Source of the DNA: Ashinkailepas kermadecensis | Lineage: Eukaryota > Arthropoda > Thecostraca > Neolepadidae | Assembly (NCBI GenBank): GCA_034440615.1 | Contig: JAOTOM010005130.1 | Span: 62,001 to 126,000 of the forward strand | Direction: 5' to 3' | DNA length: 64,000 nucleotides | Shown here: positions 1 to 12,759 of the stretch, piece by piece | Numbering within the stretch: position 1 is the stretch's first letter | How the letters are laid out: the number at the start of each line of letters is the position of its first letter | Notes under the pieces: model-generated | What the model was told of the DNA's origin: nothing | The model's database searches: none | What the model saw: the letters and a program-made list of their open reading frames with translations, nothing else | Position numbers and translations under genes: made by a program

Positions 1-1370
1 AACTTTTCAGGGCAGATGGGTACGCGTACAAATTGCGTGCAAAACATGCATATTGCTTGCAAATTTCATGACCTTAGGGCAATATATTCAAGGTCAAATG
101 AGGTTAAATATGTTACATTTTGCTTGCTGTGCGTGGCTTGGCTTCATATGTTGATAGATCACTGTGATCGTGTTTAAATGCTCCAAAATGGGCTTCAATT
201 ATGGTTTGGACAAGACTAATGATGCAATAGGGGAGACCGGGGCTATATGATACACGGGATGGTTGATACAACATTTTATACAGATGATAGACGCTCGGGC
301 GTGCGGCCCGGCGCAATCTGCTTCACGAAGAAAGGACTGAAGCACATTAATTAAATACGTATGGAAACGCTAAGGTTCACAATGACAAAAATTAGTTTCC
401 ATGATGCGTAAGGTGTAACATGAAAAATGGCATGAATCGCATTACCGTCATTTGAGTTTATGACAACGTTTCAGTTGACCAAGCTTGTTTCCATTGACCT
501 GTCATAAACTTGACCCGACTTGACCTCGGTAACCAAACGTGGCCTTGAAACTAAATAGCATAACAAACATCCATCAAGCAAGTCGCTAGTATTGCCAAAA
601 ACTTTTACCGACCCCTTTTACCGAAATACGGGAAGCGCATCAGCGCCGATTTTGTGGTCCGGCGCTGCGAAGTGTTTTGACTTTGGTGACCTCTAACTGA
701 AAAATTGTCGCCCGATTTTCGTTCTTCTTATTTTAAACGACGTGGCGGACAATTCTAGGTAGGCACACACCAATTGGCGTATATCGGCCGGTAAAATCCG
801 GAGTTATTTACGAAAAACCGGAGGGTTGGACGGTTTTCGCCCCCTCCAGTGCGCTTGTTTTGAATAGAAGAAGACTAAGTAACGTTCGTGACGCTGGTGG
901 TACAATACTGAAGGTTGCTTTTCTTCCATGCTTTTGAAGATGGAGTCACGAAATTCTGGATGTAGGCATACCACTTCCTGCGAATTCTAGTAGTACGAGT
1001 TTCATGTGACTGGGTGCAGAAACTGGTGCGCTAGAGCTTGTTTTAGTGAAAATCAGCTATCATTCAGTAATATAATAACGCCCTTTGTTCCTGCCTTGAT
1101 TTCCGAAGCATGACATTCTCGAATAGTTTTCCTAGTAAAATTGCTTTATTAGTTTCTTTTGAGGGGAATAATTCTTTCTCCGCATATTTTTGGGTGCATG
1201 CAAGAAGATATCTTTACTAATGCTGGTGTCATACAATACCTTCTTTTGTACTACCTGTGCTGTGTACTGCAGCGACTATTTTGCCTATTTCACAAGCACA
1301 TTCCTGGTTAGAAAATGGCGATGCATATGCATTTGCCATATCAAACAAATGGGACATATAGGTTGAACCA
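1..1370. other. No recognisable gene
   Basis: Moderately AT-rich single-copy-looking DNA. I found no coding similarity, RNA gene or tandem array. Short motifs around 600-620 and 800-840 (TTTTACCG, ACCGGAG) resemble transposon-end motifs seen again near 7780-7830 and 58.1-58.4 kb, but no boundaries could be set. Confidence 0.5.
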
Positions 1371-1371
1371 C

Positions 1372-2100
1372 TGGCGGATGCACGGGGGGGGCATTCCGGC
1401 CATGGCCCCCCCAAGCGCTTCAAAGGGGCGCGGGAATAGTGTCTTTTGGCCCCCCCAAAAAAAACCCAATACAAGTAAACTAAATTAAAATGCAGCAACC
1501 TTTGCTGAGGTTAAAAAATAGCTTTCCGGGTGAAATAATCTCCAATTTTAAAGGTATTTTGTTATGATTGTTCGGAAGCCCAATATGGTAGCATAGTAGA
1601 TTCTGACACATCGAGGGTTCTATGCTGTTGAAGTTCTGCTTACAGCAAGAGATGACGAAATCAGCAGTTTCATTATTCCTTCGTCAGATAGGTTCATGAA
1701 CTTTGTTTAGCCAGTAACGGGCAAGCGGACCCAGTGAGCCAGATTTCGAAAGCGGAATTTGAACAGGATGTTTTGTGCCAGTGACCAGTTGAGCCCAGTT
1801 GAGCAGCATGTTTCGTATGCTGGTGCTGGGGTTGCTAAGATGAAGAGACAGGCTACATTCACTAGCGGATCCAGGGAGGGGCCATTCCGGCCATGGCCCC
1901 CTGAAGCGCTTAAAAGGGGGGGGGGGGGCATAGTGTCTTTTGGCCCCCCAAAACCAACAGAAGTAAACTGAATGAAAATGCAGTAACCTTTGCCGAGGCT
2001 AAACAAATATCGTCTGGATGAAAGAATCTCCAATTTTAAAGGTATTTTTTATAATTGTTTGGAAGCCAATATGGTAGCATAGTACATTCTGACGACCCCA
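1372..2100. repeat. Tandem pair of a dispersed element, about 240 bp each
   Basis: Two diverged copies lie about 490 bp apart (1375-1616 and 1865-2095). Each begins with a GCGGAT motif, then a G run, the palindromic GGCCATGGCC and a C run. Both continue with matching text: the 'gtgtcttttggcccccc' stretch, 'tctccaattttaaaggtatt' and 'atatggtagcatagta'. Text just 3' of the first copy ('atcgagggttctatgctg', about 1612) recurs near 7417, so this is an interspersed family. No coding capacity is visible. Confidence 0.7.
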
Positions 2101-2159
2101 TTCTGACACACATCGAGGCGGGCCCCCACGAAGTGGGTTTGGTAGCGGGCTTGAAGGTT

Positions 2160-3058
2160 TCCCTTCACCATTGGTTTACATGCAATTTTACCGTTTTTCT
2201 CTACGCTCTCTTGCATGTTTTATGGTCATATAGATCACTTTGACATATACCAATTGAAAGAACTATTCTTCAGCTTCAGCAAAATGTATCCGAAATGACC
2301 CAATAACAATTTTCCTGCCTAACAATGTGCCGTTTCCGGCAGGCTGACCATCAAGTTCCTCCAAAATAAAGGGATTTTTCCCGATATTGGAAGGCTCCCT
2401 CTCCGTCCGTTTTGGCTGGTGTTGTCACCCCGTTCGAGAGCGGAAGAAAGGACAGACGAGGGGGGGAGCTAAGTGCGCCGTAGCTTCTTCCCCTCAGTCA
2501 GTGGCCCAACCAGGATTTCAGTTCGGGGGGGGGCCAGGGTTGGAGAGCGGCCCCCTCGCAAGCGGGCCCCCCTCATGTTTTTAAAAAGTCTGCGGAAAAC
2601 ATGCATTTACTTTTGAGCGGGCCCCTATGTTTGTAAAACTTCGCAGAAATAAAAGCACTTTTCCTTTATCAGGGGCCCCGGTTCGAGGCGGACCCTGGTT
2701 AAAACGGGCCCCCAGATTTTCAGTTGGTTCAAAGGGTCCCTGATTCGAGCCACAGATCCGCTTCGCGGGCCCCTAGCCAGGGCTCTGAGTAGGGTGGCCC
2801 ACTCCGAGCCAGGGATCCGCTTCGCGGGCCCCTGGGTCGGAGCGGGCCCACAACAAAAAAATTGGGGGGGGACCATGGCCCCTTGGCCACCCCTGGTTGC
2901 GCTACTGCCCTCAGTGGCAGGATAATTTCCGAAAAGTAACCACAGAAGACCGCCTGAAATGATCTGACCGCCCCTAGACCGCAATAGGAGGCCCTTTGTC
3001 GTCATAAGAGGTCCAATAGCCGCCACAGGAAGCCAATAGCTGCCACAAGAGGCAGGGA
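2160..3058. other. G/C-run-rich transposon debris
   Basis: No gene is recognisable. The text 'gatccgcttcgcgggccc' occurs twice (about 2755 and 2813), and GGGCCCC motifs recur between 2560 and 2850. The homopolymer G and C runs and GGATCC motifs match the ends of the neighbouring elements at 1372-2100 and 3059-3282. Confidence 0.4.
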
Positions 3059-3282
3059 CGGATCCAGGAATTGTCATCTGGGGGAGGGGACACGTGCTTG
3101 GAGTGGCGCCACCGCGAAAGCAGCTTGAGGGGTGTCTTTCCTGCCAAGAGGCGCCTGTGGCTGAAAAATTCGAGGGTGTTGGGGTGCACTCGAGCCTTCG
3201 CGGAGGGACGCGTTTTCCTGGTCGAAGGGACGCCACCTTTCATGGGGGTGGGCATGTACCCCGACTTCCCTCCCTGGATCCG
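3059..3282. mobile_element. Short MITE-like element with GGATCC inverted ends
   Basis: A 224-bp segment is bounded by perfect 10-bp inverted termini, CGGATCCAGG at 3059-3068 and CCTGGATCCG at 3273-3282. A related stretch at about 36968-37060 also starts at GGCGGATCCAGG and shares the 'gagtggcgcca' and 'cgaaag' motifs. No convincing target-site duplication was seen, so the class is undetermined. Confidence 0.5.
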
Positions 3283-3335
3283 CCACCGACAGGAGGCCCC
3301 ATATATCCCACGTAAGATATATTTGTGCATTTGTG

Positions 3336-3371
3336 TATATATATATATGTGTGTGTATGTGTGTGTGTGTC
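3336..3371. repeat. (TA)n/(TG)n microsatellite
   Basis: A compound dinucleotide run of TA repeats followed by TG repeats, about 35 bp long. Confidence 0.85.
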
Positions 3372-3372
3372 T

Positions 3373-4860
3373 GGTGCATGAATGGTTCAAAAGCAATCTG
3401 CACCAATGAGCCGCAAGACATTATTGCAAATGATTATGCCCTTTATTTGCATGCTTACGGTTAAGCCTACACATGAATGGATGCACGCGTTTGGTTCGTG
3501 GGTACATATGCAGTCTGTATATATTGGTAGCAAATAGTGAAAATAATTGGTGTGGCAGGGGGTGTTTGTTGATACCCGCTGATGATATCTGTTCGCTATG
3601 TCTATGTGTAGGAAGCTGGCTGCATCTGTCATTGAGGATGCAAGTCACAAATTGGAAAATTGCATACAAATGGTTACCTTCGACCCAACTGCAGATGTAG
3701 CGTCCTGCTTGCGTGGTTCATAAAACTCCCCGAATACGAATATATCGAGTGCGAATATGTTCTTAGTACGATTTTCACGTGTATTTGCGCATACGTATTT
3801 CAAGTACGAATGTATCGCGAATTTATAACGTAACCAAGTAACAACGGCAGCAGAACGACTACCTGCGTGGATCGCCAACTGTGGTTGGTGAAAAAAAAAT
3901 GCAGACATGAACTCACAATATAAGAATCTTTCACCTGTAACTTCGCCTACTTTCATTCATCACTCGCATCGCAGCCGTAATGTACGAGTGGTCTGCGCAC
4001 TCGTGGTGACCGTCTGTCACAGCGCGGCTTGAACTGGATCTGACTATGTACTGAACTGGGGCGGCAAGGGAACACACACCAGCGGGTAAGGCTACCACTG
4101 ATGGTGGCCTCAGCTGAGATACCCCTCGCGCAAATGACGTCGCAGGAGCAGGCTTCGGGAACGGACATAACAACGGCACCATTCGCGACCTGATCTGGCC
4201 ATAATATGAATGACCTATCAGCGGTCCGCGACCTGGACCGTGCACGCCTGACCCGCTGTCTGCACGATGGTCGCTGGCAGTTGGCGGCTGTGGAAAGCTG
4301 ACGTCTTCCTATTTATATATGTATTTATTTATGTCACAATACATGCCCTCCACGTGCAGTGGCTATTATGGACAGTCCTCTGCAATTTGTTTTGAAAAGC
4401 ACATTTTAAAGTCATATTTAGGCAATCCAACATCCGTAGGTTTTAAGTAATACAATATTAGTGCGCTTAAGTGATTCAACATCGGTAGGTTTTAGGCCGT
4501 CCAACATCAGTAGGCTAGGTTAGGTTGTATTAATTTGCATTGATAATTGTATGTTATTTTTCATTATATACCACCAGACCCAAAATATTTTCCCCACACT
4601 TCCCATATGTTGTTGAGGTGGGATAGCAGGTACATGTAGTCAATCTTTTTCTTGCTTAAAAAGTTATTTCAATGTTTTTAATATTCTTTTCTTGGACTGA
4701 TTTCTTAGACAGAGGAACTTGAACTTAAAGTGCTTATATCTTTGGAAGTTTTCATTTTCCAAAGGAATGAGTGTCAAATCAGAAAACACCAGAAAAACAA
4801 CATGGTGATCAGAAATGGCCCAGGGACTTCTTATGCATGTTTGCCATTTTAATGATGACT
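3373..4860. other. No recognisable gene
   Basis: No protein similarity was found. At 4420-4530 a degenerate short repeat containing 'caacatc.gtaggttt' occurs three times and ends in CTAGGTTAGGTT, a TTAGG-like run. Confidence 0.45.
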
Positions 4861-4861
4861 A

Positions 4862-5765
4862 TTGGGGTTTTAGGGTGCGTAAACCTCATTGGGTTATATT
4901 GCACCCATAACAAGGTTGCCTAAGCACGCGTCAGACTGTCACAAACGAATATAAAACATCGGTAGCTATTAAGGCGCTTGATCTGAGATCTGTGGAAACA
5001 AGTAATCAGTTAGGCAGGTGCATATATTACGTCAAATCCCATCTCCGCAAGGAAGCATAAAACTGCTCCATTGTGTATAAATCGGTAACAATCTCCCAAT
5101 AAGTTCTTCAACCTCAGAGCATTCGCATCTTATCCGAAGTGGCGCTTACGTTCTTCTGTGTATGCTTGGCACGTGACCAGCACATGGTGCAGTCAGCGCG
5201 GCATTACACCTAACACATTTCGGCCTGTCGTCCCCGCACAATAAATACCTATGTGTTGCTAGAGTGTGACCAATTCTGAGACGACAGATGGCTACCTCGT
5301 CCCTTCTAGTTTGGCTGAAGGACGAGGGCCAGGAGCTAAGGTTTGATTTCCTTTAATTTGTTGAACTCCACTTGGTCCCATTTGCCCTGCCACTGTCTGA
5401 GAATAAATGATGAGATAATTGGGTAGTAGTCACTGGCAGGGAGTAGGAGAACGCGACTCCAAGGCGCTTGTGCTGCACGCCTTGCAGCCCTGTCGGCCAG
5501 CTCGTTACCACGGATTCCGACATGTGCTGGAATCCAGCAAAGTATGACCTGTTTTCCCATGCGATGCAGCGAAGTAAGGTGCGATAAAATGTCTCATACG
5601 ATGACATGTTGCTGGTTAAAACTGTGCAGCGCCACAAGACTGCTCAGAGAATCAGTCAAAATAACATGCAAAATATCGTCGTCAACCTCGATGTATGCAA
5701 GAGTTTTGCTGATGGCCATCAACTCCGCAGTGAAGACCGTGCCGTGTGGCGGCATTTTACACAAA
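4862..5765 (-). pseudogene. 3' fragment of a LINE ORF2: RNase H domain and C-terminal tail
   Basis: The minus strand encodes the end of a non-LTR retrotransposon polyprotein. Reading from about 5760 downwards, an RNase HI core is visible: the FTAEL glutamate, the LTDSLSS aspartate, and then CWIPAHVGIRGNELADRAAR with the final His/Asp region. The C-terminal LINE signature RRDEVAICRLRIGHT follows, with a short cysteine motif (LLCGDDRPKCVRC). One in-frame TGA interrupts the frame between the TDS and PAHVG motifs, and further frame breaks lie near the end. Upstream endonuclease and RT domains are absent, so the copy is 5'-truncated. The 3' end reads GCACCCTAAAACCCCAAT near 4861-4880. That matches the tiny LINE tails at 36.2, 47.3 and 58.8 kb. 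LINE identity is firm; the clade is not assigned. Confidence 0.85.
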
Positions 5766-8700
5766 TCCTATAATTGTTGATGGAAAGAATCAACCTAAAT
5801 ATAGGCATCACTGACTTGTTATCTCATGATAACCTCATTCTTTGTCCATTCTGTACAAAAATATAGCCCATAAATGCACCATTTCAGTCAGCAGATCTGA
5901 CCCAAATCATATATTTATCATACCTTTGACCCTAACTTAGTGTAGCTATAACTTAGTGGTAAATAGGGTCTTATTGTGATTGTTATTTTGGTGCACAAAG
6001 AACATATTTTTTTACCAGCAAGCACAAACATTGGTTGAAAAGCAAAATAATACCAAAAATGAGGGCTTTCAATTGGTTCATATACAATAACTAATTATTG
6101 AAAGCTTTATAAATTTGCAAGGTAACCTAGCATAAAATTAGCCAGCCTAATCTATGTTCTCAGAGAAAAGTATCAAAATATTGAAATAAAAGGACATAAC
6201 CTAACCAGGCCTATCCTCTTTTTTTGTGGAGGAAAAACATTGTCAACATGCAAGCAAAGCAAGAAAAACAACAACACAATGTTACAAATGATGTAAACAT
6301 CACTAATACAAAAAGTTTTGGGATTACCCAGGATATTGGCTGGTGGGAATATTATGGTGGGAATAGCTGATGGCAGGAGACATTTGATTATCTGCAAAGA
6401 GACAGGGTTGAGCAGCTCTTTCTTTAGGTTTCTTCTCTGATCAATTTATTTGAAATGTTTGGAGCATGCTCTTGGTTCCAAACATTTGAGAACTTAGACA
6501 TGTTTTATTGTATGCTAAGAGATTTTGCTAAGACAGAATCCTGATAAAATGGTGTAACCAGATTTCTTCTTTATTAAAGTTGCCTGCCCAGTGCCACCTC
6601 TGGTACTGCACAGTAAGGCATGACACCTGAAACAGAGATGTGTTACATCCAAACATTATATCTAGATGCTGAATTCATACTACAGGAAATCAGACTGCAA
6701 CTCATGGAAAGTTTCAGGGCATTCATAGCATGACGATTGTATTGTACATAAATGTTCAATTATGCATGTATCGTCAATAATCAATGCAAAATTAATAAAG
6801 GAATAATGCACCATGTCCTGGGTCTAGCTGGCCTAGAAAGAGCTATTTGCAATGACTGTTGTATGTCAATGTAGGTAGGTAGGTACATGTTTGGAAAAAT
6901 AGGCTGCCCCGGGATTTTTGGAATTCAGAACACTATCCTCTCCAGAAAATTGTTTCTTGTTTTCTCATCTGGAGGTTGGATCTCCTAAGTCACCTCCTAT
7001 GTTTGACAATGAGCTGCTGTGATCAAGTAAAAGTGCTCAAAATTCACCGAAAGTGGGTGCAAATTGAGTGGATGCATAAATAAGGTTTGAACAAAAATAT
7101 TCTCCATACTGGATGACTACAAAATATTCCTCTCAACATGCAATATTACAATGCACAAATCCAACCTTGCCTATGCATGATAAAAATATGTGTCGGAACA
7201 AATGTTCACTGGAAAGAACAGGACAAGATTAATAACTCAGTCAGCGGAACATAAATATATTTGCTTGTAGAGGAGGAAAAATAAAAGTAACCATTGCGTA
7301 TGATTTGAGGAAAGTCGTCTGCAACCATATTGATACCATATTAAAAAACCTTCGGATGACGTCATGCGGGCTTGAAGGAAAACTTCGATCTACCTTCTAG
7401 TAAAGGTATCTTGCATCGAGGGTTCTATGCTGCTCAAGTTCTGCTTACAGCAAGAGTTGACAAAATCGGATATGCCAGTGTGTACACGTGCACGAACCTT
7501 GGCGTGGTACAAGACGTTGAACGTGAACGTGAACGTTTTGGTAAACAAGAACAAAAATCCAGTAACCTAGAAGCGGTGGAGGTAGGCTGGGTCCCCTACA
7601 TAGGATATTATGTTGTCATTAATTATTATTGTGAAAAATGGGTCCATTTGGCAAATAGTGGTAGAAATCCGATGCTTTTAACCAAAAATAGTGGGAGAAT
7701 GGTCACCCTCCAAATCCTTTCGACCCCTCCTCTGATGCAATTCCTAAGTACGCCACTGGGGGATGGGAGGGAGGGGGGCTGACGCCGAAAACCGAAAGTT
7801 GCCCCCCCTCCCCCAAAACCGGAGAGCTAGATCCGCCAGTGGGTTGAACAGCATTACAAATGGATATTTCTTAAAATAGCTGCATGAACGTGAAAACTAG
7901 TACAGAAGCAGCAAAATACTACACATCTAGTGCATTACAACAGGATAAATTAACCCAACTTAATCATGCGCCCTTGCGACAGTCCGTCCAAGATAACTTG
8001 TCCGCCTTTGCTTCAGTTCATAGCTTCCTGCAATGGAGTGAAGGTCTTCCTTTGCCTGCTCCATAATAATTGTCTGTGTGTTGTTATTTACGTAGCTACC
8101 TTCTTCACTTCCAAGGTAATTGCAGTTTTGCTCTTGTTTGAAGCTTCGGTTGATTTGCAGTCTAAGGTAATTTATGATTTCTTGAAATTTCTTTTTCTAA
8201 TGCAATGTTTATGAAGGTGCTGAACATGATGTAAACACTTATTTCCTCTGTAAATGCATACATATCAGTTGGGAGAGAAAATAACATCCGAAAAGGACTT
8301 GGAGGTGGGTAGCATACAAAGTAATGTTCAACATCAAGAAAAATGATGTAACCAACTAACCAGGTGAGAGAACCTAACCTAGCCTAACCTTCAATCCAAG
8401 GAAGCAAATTATTATTTTTGGATATAAAATTTGAGTAGTTTTTTTTTCTAAAAAGATTCAAATAAAAACGTAGCCTAGCTTAACCTAACCTAAGTTAGAC
8501 TGAACTGTTTTGGAAGAAAAAACTCAATTTATGTTGTGAAAAAAGTGTTTGAAATGTTTTCTAATTTACGACAAACGCTGATCTAACTTAGCCAAACCTA
8601 ACCTCTTTGTATGCTTCATGGACGTAAAATGTGTAAAACGTGTCTCATGGCTACCTTAAACAAATACTGGCCAAGGTAGGTACATAACTGACTGAGTTTG

Positions 8701-10100
8701 CTGGAATTCTGTCTCTTAGCAACAATGCAAAATGAAGCATAGAATTTGCAGTACTAACTACCTAGATACTAGTGAGGTATTGCAGTGGAATGTTGTGACA
8801 TTGAATTGAGGGAAATTCAAGAAGTTGCAGCTCTGATCCTGATCCATGTGGTCAAAGGATGTACCAAAAGTATACTCCACTACCACTGGCAAACTGAAAA
8901 GCTGCAGTGTTTTTTTGGTGCATTACCTATTTGGTAAATTAGTATTTCTGGCCTAATATGGCATTTAGGGTAAAAATGTTGTAGAAACACATTTCTGAAT
9001 GTGATGAAGACAATGTGACCATTCATTCTGGTAGGAGAGATACATGGTTTTCAGTTGGCTGCAAATTATTACATCAGACCTAACCTAGCAGTTAGTTTAG
9101 GCATGATGCAATGGTTAGGCATTATGCAACTATATCTGAATATACTAAGGGAAGTTGCTTTTGACTAATGGCATCAGCATAATGTCATTCCAGACAGTCC
9201 GGCAGACCTAGAAGACATCACTTGGATCCGTGGTAAATATATAGAGGAAGCTCTAGGCCAATTGTTGGTTAATTTTTCCTGGTGTTTTCTGGTATTACTA
9301 GATAATTGAACACATTTCATGTTCATTTCTTTGGGAAAGAAACTTTGAGCCACAAATAATTCAAGTTGAAGTATTCCTGTCTTAAGAAGCATTCATTTCT
9401 CAAAGAAATGAACTGTCATCACTCAAATAAGATTGAACAAATACAAAAAACAAAACATTTTTGATGATGTACCTACCTAGATACATGTCACCCCAGAACA
9501 AAATATGAAACAGTGTACAAAAAGAGTCTTTGGGTGGGGTAACATATAACTGGTAATAATGTAGCTTTACAACTACAAAAACCTAACCTAGCCTAACCTA
9601 CTGATTTTGGATCACCTAAATAAAACTGTTCATGTAGTGAAGCTGGATCTCAAAATCATCACATCACTGAAGGAGTCAGTGTGATCCACTGCATTGACAT
9701 GATTTTATATTGTGAACATCTTACTGATATGCAATTTCCTGAAGTGGTGGTAGAGAAGAAGTTGCTACATGTGCTTCAACAAGTTCAACCCATACATTTC
9801 CTTTCCAATTTGCACTGTAGGGCTTCTATATAAATACCTGATTCAGACTTTACATTGGGTTATGTTAAGTCTTAACATAACATGACCTAACATAGCCAAG
9901 CTCAGCCATTTTTTTTGGTTTATTGCAGTTTAAGGTGTCAATGAGATAAGCTTTGCACACATTTTACCTACATGAAGCAAGCAAAGGGGCTAGGTTTGGT
10001 TAGGTTCAGTTCGGCTATCATTTAAGGTGGATTTTTTTTCGGTGAAATAAACAAACGGTTTTTTTTCGTCTGAAGAACAGGTTAGGTTTGACTAAGTTAG
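5766..10100. other. AT-rich intergenic DNA with transposon debris
   Basis: No cellular gene was recognised. Short CCTAA/TTAGG-type runs (for example about 8377-8392, 8473-8495, 9580-9600 and 9990-10005) are scattered through it. Copies of two dispersed repeats are listed separately (6893-7196) or noted here: the stretch at about 7417-7465 matches the text next to the 1.6-kb element. The segment 7780-7840 ends in a C run and GATCCGCCAGT, resembling the GGATCC-end elements. Confidence 0.45.
6893..7196 (+). repeat. Dispersed repeat family R1, copy 1
   Basis: About 300 bp. It aligns by eye with 17702-17985 and 45082-45355. All share a start near AATAGGCTG, then a 'cc.tcctctcca.aaa' block, 'gtgctcaa.attcaccg' and an end near 'caaatccaacc'. 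Non-coding. No inverted ends were identified. Confidence 0.65.
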
Positions 10101-10109
10101 CTAATAATG

Positions 10110-11270
10110 TAGGCTAAGTTCTTTATGTGGCATTTTTTGCGACAAAAATTTTCTTTCTAAAATTTTTCCACTTTTTAAAAAGGTGGACAGTGACTGAGCC
10201 CGTCCGGAGGTCGATCGTCCACGTGTTCCACACAAGTGCCAGATTCCTGCTGCGAATAGCAGCATCAAGTTCGGCCATGTAAATATGCGCGCAGTGATCG
10301 CGGCGCAGCCAACAAGTGTCCTCGACAGCGCTGCCGTCATGCGACTCGACGACAACCCCTGCCGCAAGAGAGCGGGCGTCGGTCAACACTCCAGCGCTCA
10401 TGCGACTCGACGACAACCCCTGCCGCAAGAGAGCGGGCGTCGGTCAACACTCCAGCGTTCATGCGACTCGACGACAATCCCTGCCGCAAGAGAGCGGGCG
10501 TCGGTCAACACTCCAGCGCTGCTGCTTTGAACGCACCAGGACCCATGAGCAGCATCATCGTTCATCACCCGGCGTGCCACGTACCCCAGTTGCTCGCGCA
10601 GCGAAGCGTCCTCAACAACGTCGTCCCACCCCTTCGTCGTGGCATTCGCTCGACGCTTCAACCCCGCCGCCGCTGGTCGCAGCCAGCCACACAGCGGCAG
10701 ATGCGCAGCCAGTCGGCCACACCATGCGAACACGGCGCGTCGACAGGGTTATCGCGGCACCAGCACCAGCGCAGCTCACCGTCTGCTGCACTCACGCGAA
10801 GACCCAACAAACGCGCGCCGTCAGCCGCGCGCTGCGGTGGCGGCTTGCATTCCAGACCGTACTTGGCGAACTGCGTCACCACGTGCGTGGCTCCAGCGAC
10901 GTCCTCGTTGACCAGCAGGTCGTCGACGTACGGCAGCGCGACAAGCCCGACCTCGGGATCCAGCGCCAGCACCGCCTGCACGACGGACTTCATCACGAGC
11001 GGGGCGACGTTCAGGCCAAAACCGAGACGAGTCGGGCAGTAGCGCTTCCCTCGAACCACCACCGTCTTGAACGGCCACAGCCGCCTATCCACGTGACGTT
11101 GAAGGTAGGCTTTCCGGGGGTGAACGGCGGGGATGTTGGCGTCGTGTCGGCGCCACCAACGTAGCTGGTCGGCGCACACCGGCATCGGCGGTGTGGGCCG
11201 TCACGTGGGTGTCAGCTCGCGATAGTCCAACACGGAGCACACCTTCGCCTGATTACGCTGCTGAACAGCC
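10110..11270 (-). pseudogene. Broken retrotransposon Pol fragment (RT and RNase H)
   Basis: On the minus strand, from about 11265 downwards, several Pol blocks are visible. First comes an RT entry block (KVCSVLDYRELT). After a frame break follows a block ending KAYLQRHVDRRLW, then RLGFGLNVAPLVMKSVVQ, then the catalytic ALPYVDDLLVNED with YVDD, and a thumb-like LLGLRV. After a linker, an RNase H block reads DARSLAAGVVVESH and MAELDAAIRSRNLAL. The RT and RNase H order fits LTR-retrotransposon Pol; the superfamily is not assigned. The copy is dead: frames change several times. The motif-A position, normally Asp before x-R-K-A-Y, reads His-Pro, and the RNase H DS position reads GS. No integrase or LTRs are seen. 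A 61-bp tandem triplication lies inside the RNase H part. Confidence 0.8.
10338..10522. repeat. 61-bp tandem triplication inside retrotransposon Pol
   Basis: Three near-identical 61-bp units start at 10338, 10399 and 10460. On the minus strand each encodes the AGVLTDARSLAAG-VVESH segment of the RNase H domain, so the array grew from coding sequence. 61 is not a multiple of three, so the duplication breaks the frame. Confidence 0.9.
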
Positions 11271-11594
11271 ATGCGAGGTATGAGCCCTCGAGGTGCCCCG
11301 TGTCGCTGTCCGTCTTACGGCACCAACCAGCCCCACGTGATCCGCGCTGCCCCCCCCGTCAACTCGCAGATGTGCCACCGGCAAAGCGACACTTTGCGCG
11401 CGAGCGCTATATTAGCATCATGGTCGATGCGCCCTGAAGCCCAGAGGATGTTGGCTCCAATTGATAGTCTATATACTCTGGTATATATACTAATTATACT
11501 ATTTATACTTCTGATAGACTACTATTAGACTACATAGACTAGATACTCTGGTAACGTTCGAACCAACAGTGTGAACGCAGGCACACCACCCGTA
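11271..11594. other. No recognisable gene
   Basis: No gene. A short GATGCGCCCTGAAGCCCAGA stretch (11426-11445) resembles the LINE 3' tail and may be a truncated insertion. TATA/TACT-rich text follows at 11470-11550. Confidence 0.4.
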
Positions 11595-11965
11595 CATGAT
11601 TGTTGATTAATTACGAGCTGGGGTGAGGTGTAAGCGTGATTAATTACGAGCGGGCGCGAGGTGTAAACGTGATTAATTACAAGCGAGCGCGAGGTGTAAA
11701 CGTGATTAATTACGAGCGGGGCGAGGTGTCGGCATGATTAATTACGATCGGGGCGAGATATGAGCGTAGTTAATTACGGTGTGGGCGTGATTAATTACGG
11801 TGGGGGCGAGGTGTGGGCATGATTAATTACGAGCGAAGGCGAGGTGTGGGCGTGATTAATTACGAGCGTCTGGGAGCGAGGTGTGGGCGTGATTAATTAC
11901 GAGCGGCTAGGAGCGAGGTGTGAGCGTGATTAATTACGAGCGGCGGGGGCGAGGTGTGAGCGAGT
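11595..11965. repeat. Minisatellite, about 31-37 bp unit
   Basis: About eleven imperfect copies of a unit built around GTGATTAATTACGAGCG and GGCGAGGTGT. Unit length varies through small insertions. Confidence 0.9.
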
Positions 11966-12589
11966 CAGCTCCAGTGTGACAGGTCACCTGTGCCGCTCAC
12001 CTCGGCAGATCTCGACGTGACCTCGACGTGACACTGGTGAAACCACAATCGCCAGTTCTGCCTTTAATAATCCGATTTGGCTGATGTATCGCGTCAAAAA
12101 TCACCAGCCCCGCATAAAAATCTGAAGGCTCGTGGCTGTATGAACAATTCAAGGCAGTACGCCTTCAGCTAATATACACGACAATGTCGGTACAGACGCC
12201 TTATGCTAGTGCAATGTACCATACAACATGCAACGATTTATAACCAGTGCGTCATAAAGAGTAGCCGTACTTTCTAAGCTGTATGATGTAACCACATCTC
12301 CTACGTTCATGTCGCATTGCCTGCCGGCGCCTTCGTAAGTGACGTCGCTTTACCACTCCCCGTGAGTGACCAGCCCACACCACTTTACCTCCCTCCCGTG
12401 AGTGACCGCTGCACATTACGACCCCGCCTGTGAGTTGCAATGCTACTTTACCACCCTGTCGTGTGTGACCATGTCACTTTATCACCCTGCCAGTAGTCAC
12501 CAGTCACGTAGCACCATCCCGCGAGTGACGGTATCACATTACCACCCTCCAGAGAGTGACGGTATCACACTACCGCCCTCCCGCGAGTG
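11966..12589. other. No gene; weak degenerate repeats
   Basis: From about 12360 the text 'gtgac.g..tcacattaccacc' recurs irregularly, a decayed minisatellite with an average spacing near 40 bp. Nothing coding was recognised. Confidence 0.45.
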
Positions 12590-12662
12590 ACGGTATCTCG
12601 CCAGACCCACCGGTGCCCCTGTGTGAGTGTGACGGCCAGACTAGTCACGCGTGTCAGCGGTT

Positions 12663-12755
12663 CCGTCACGTCGCGTGACGGTCGTGCAGATAATCTCCGT
12701 GACGGTCGTGCAGATCATCTCCGTGACGGTCGTGCAGATCATCTCCGTGACGGCC
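12663..12755. repeat. Minisatellite, 24 bp unit
   Basis: Three to four copies of CGTGACGGTCGTGCAGATCA plus four bases, nearly identical. Confidence 0.85.
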
Positions 12756-12759
12756 GCCT

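Noticed and set aside
10316..11164. 282-codon plus-strand frame
   Set aside because: Antisense of the retrotransposon Pol fragment and its 61-bp triplication.
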